12,951 bases of DNA from positions 1-12,951 of the forward strand of contig JAFVCR010000112.1 in assembly GCA_017479035.1 (NCBI GenBank). Direction: 5' to 3'. This DNA is from Kiritimatiellia bacterium. GTDB taxonomy: Bacteria; Verrucomicrobiota; Kiritimatiellia; RFP12; UBA1067. Under the pieces are notes generated by a model. The model did not search any database. It had not been told where the DNA came from and saw nothing but the letters and a program-made list of their open reading frames with translations. This document shows, piece after piece, positions 12,887-12,951 of the stretch (the stretch's first letter is position 1; every line of letters starts with the position of its first letter). A program made the position numbers and the translations under genes.

Positions 12887-12951
12887 AGGGTTTGCGGAGG
12901 GGTGCGCTGCGCTTTACCCTCGTCTCGGATTCTTGCGCCGCTTCGCGGCTT

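Larger units (their letters stand above)
12673..12951. repeat. Mosaic repeat block, copy 3 (cut by window end)
   Basis: No credible gene is present. The block opens with heptamers, continues with two tandem copies of a 93-bp period unit carrying the CGCGGGCG-type hairpin (12775-12793, with one C-to-T change, and 12867-12885), then the linker GGGTTTGCGGAGG and hairpin-rich sequence ending in GCCGC-TTC-GCGGC (12937-12949). The order of modules matches 9304-9500. No GGATAAG end is visible on the prfB side. Confidence 0.8.

Overview
The window looks like a chromosomal segment of a Gram-negative, fairly GC-rich bacterium, probably from the Verrucomicrobiota/Kiritimatiellota/Lentisphaerota (PVC) group. 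Three things point there: a Tat-exported lipoprotein-type Gfo/Idh/MocA glycosidase (GH109), the LolD/O-antigen-ligase envelope genes, and long non-coding intergenic blocks made of short GC-rich hairpins and GTTTGCA heptamers of a kind I associate with that group. This placement is inference; no rRNA is present. GH109 beside nagA suggests a consumer of host or mucin amino sugars.

Layout. 1-447 is a non-coding mosaic repeat block. 519-2327 (+) holds a ribbon-helix-helix antitoxin and PIN toxin pair, then an acyltransferase-3 membrane protein carrying a run of nine G. 2408-3058 (+) is an exported glutathione peroxidase. 3163-4317 (-) is nagA (N-acetylhexosamine-6-phosphate deacetylase), divergent from 4497-5924 (+), a GH109 alpha-N-acetylgalactosaminidase-type enzyme; the two share one intergenic control region. 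5985-9215 (-) is a three-gene envelope cluster: an unknown six-TM protein, a LolD-type ABC ATPase, and an O-antigen-ligase-like protein. 9281-9755 is a second repeat block with perfect 13-bp terminal inverted repeats. 9768-12598 (-) is the tightly packed operon prfB-tsaB-ccsA (RF2, tRNA t6A factor, fused ResB-CcsA cytochrome c synthase). 12673-12951 is a third repeat block, cut by the window end.

Two convergent gene pairs are separated by near-identical perfect-stem bidirectional terminators. Most promoters are sigma70-like, often with extended -10 (TGN) elements. Two genes (lolD and the peroxidase) have the -10 only 7 nt from ATG and no Shine-Dalgarno, so they look leaderless.

The most unusual signal is the repeat family. 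Its terminal motif GGATAAG(G/C)GTG lies, in the same orientation, 13-14 bp upstream of the -35 of three different promoters (antitoxin, peroxidase, unknown membrane protein). A non-autonomous element therefore either targets promoters or has been recruited as an upstream control element. No transposase is present in the window.
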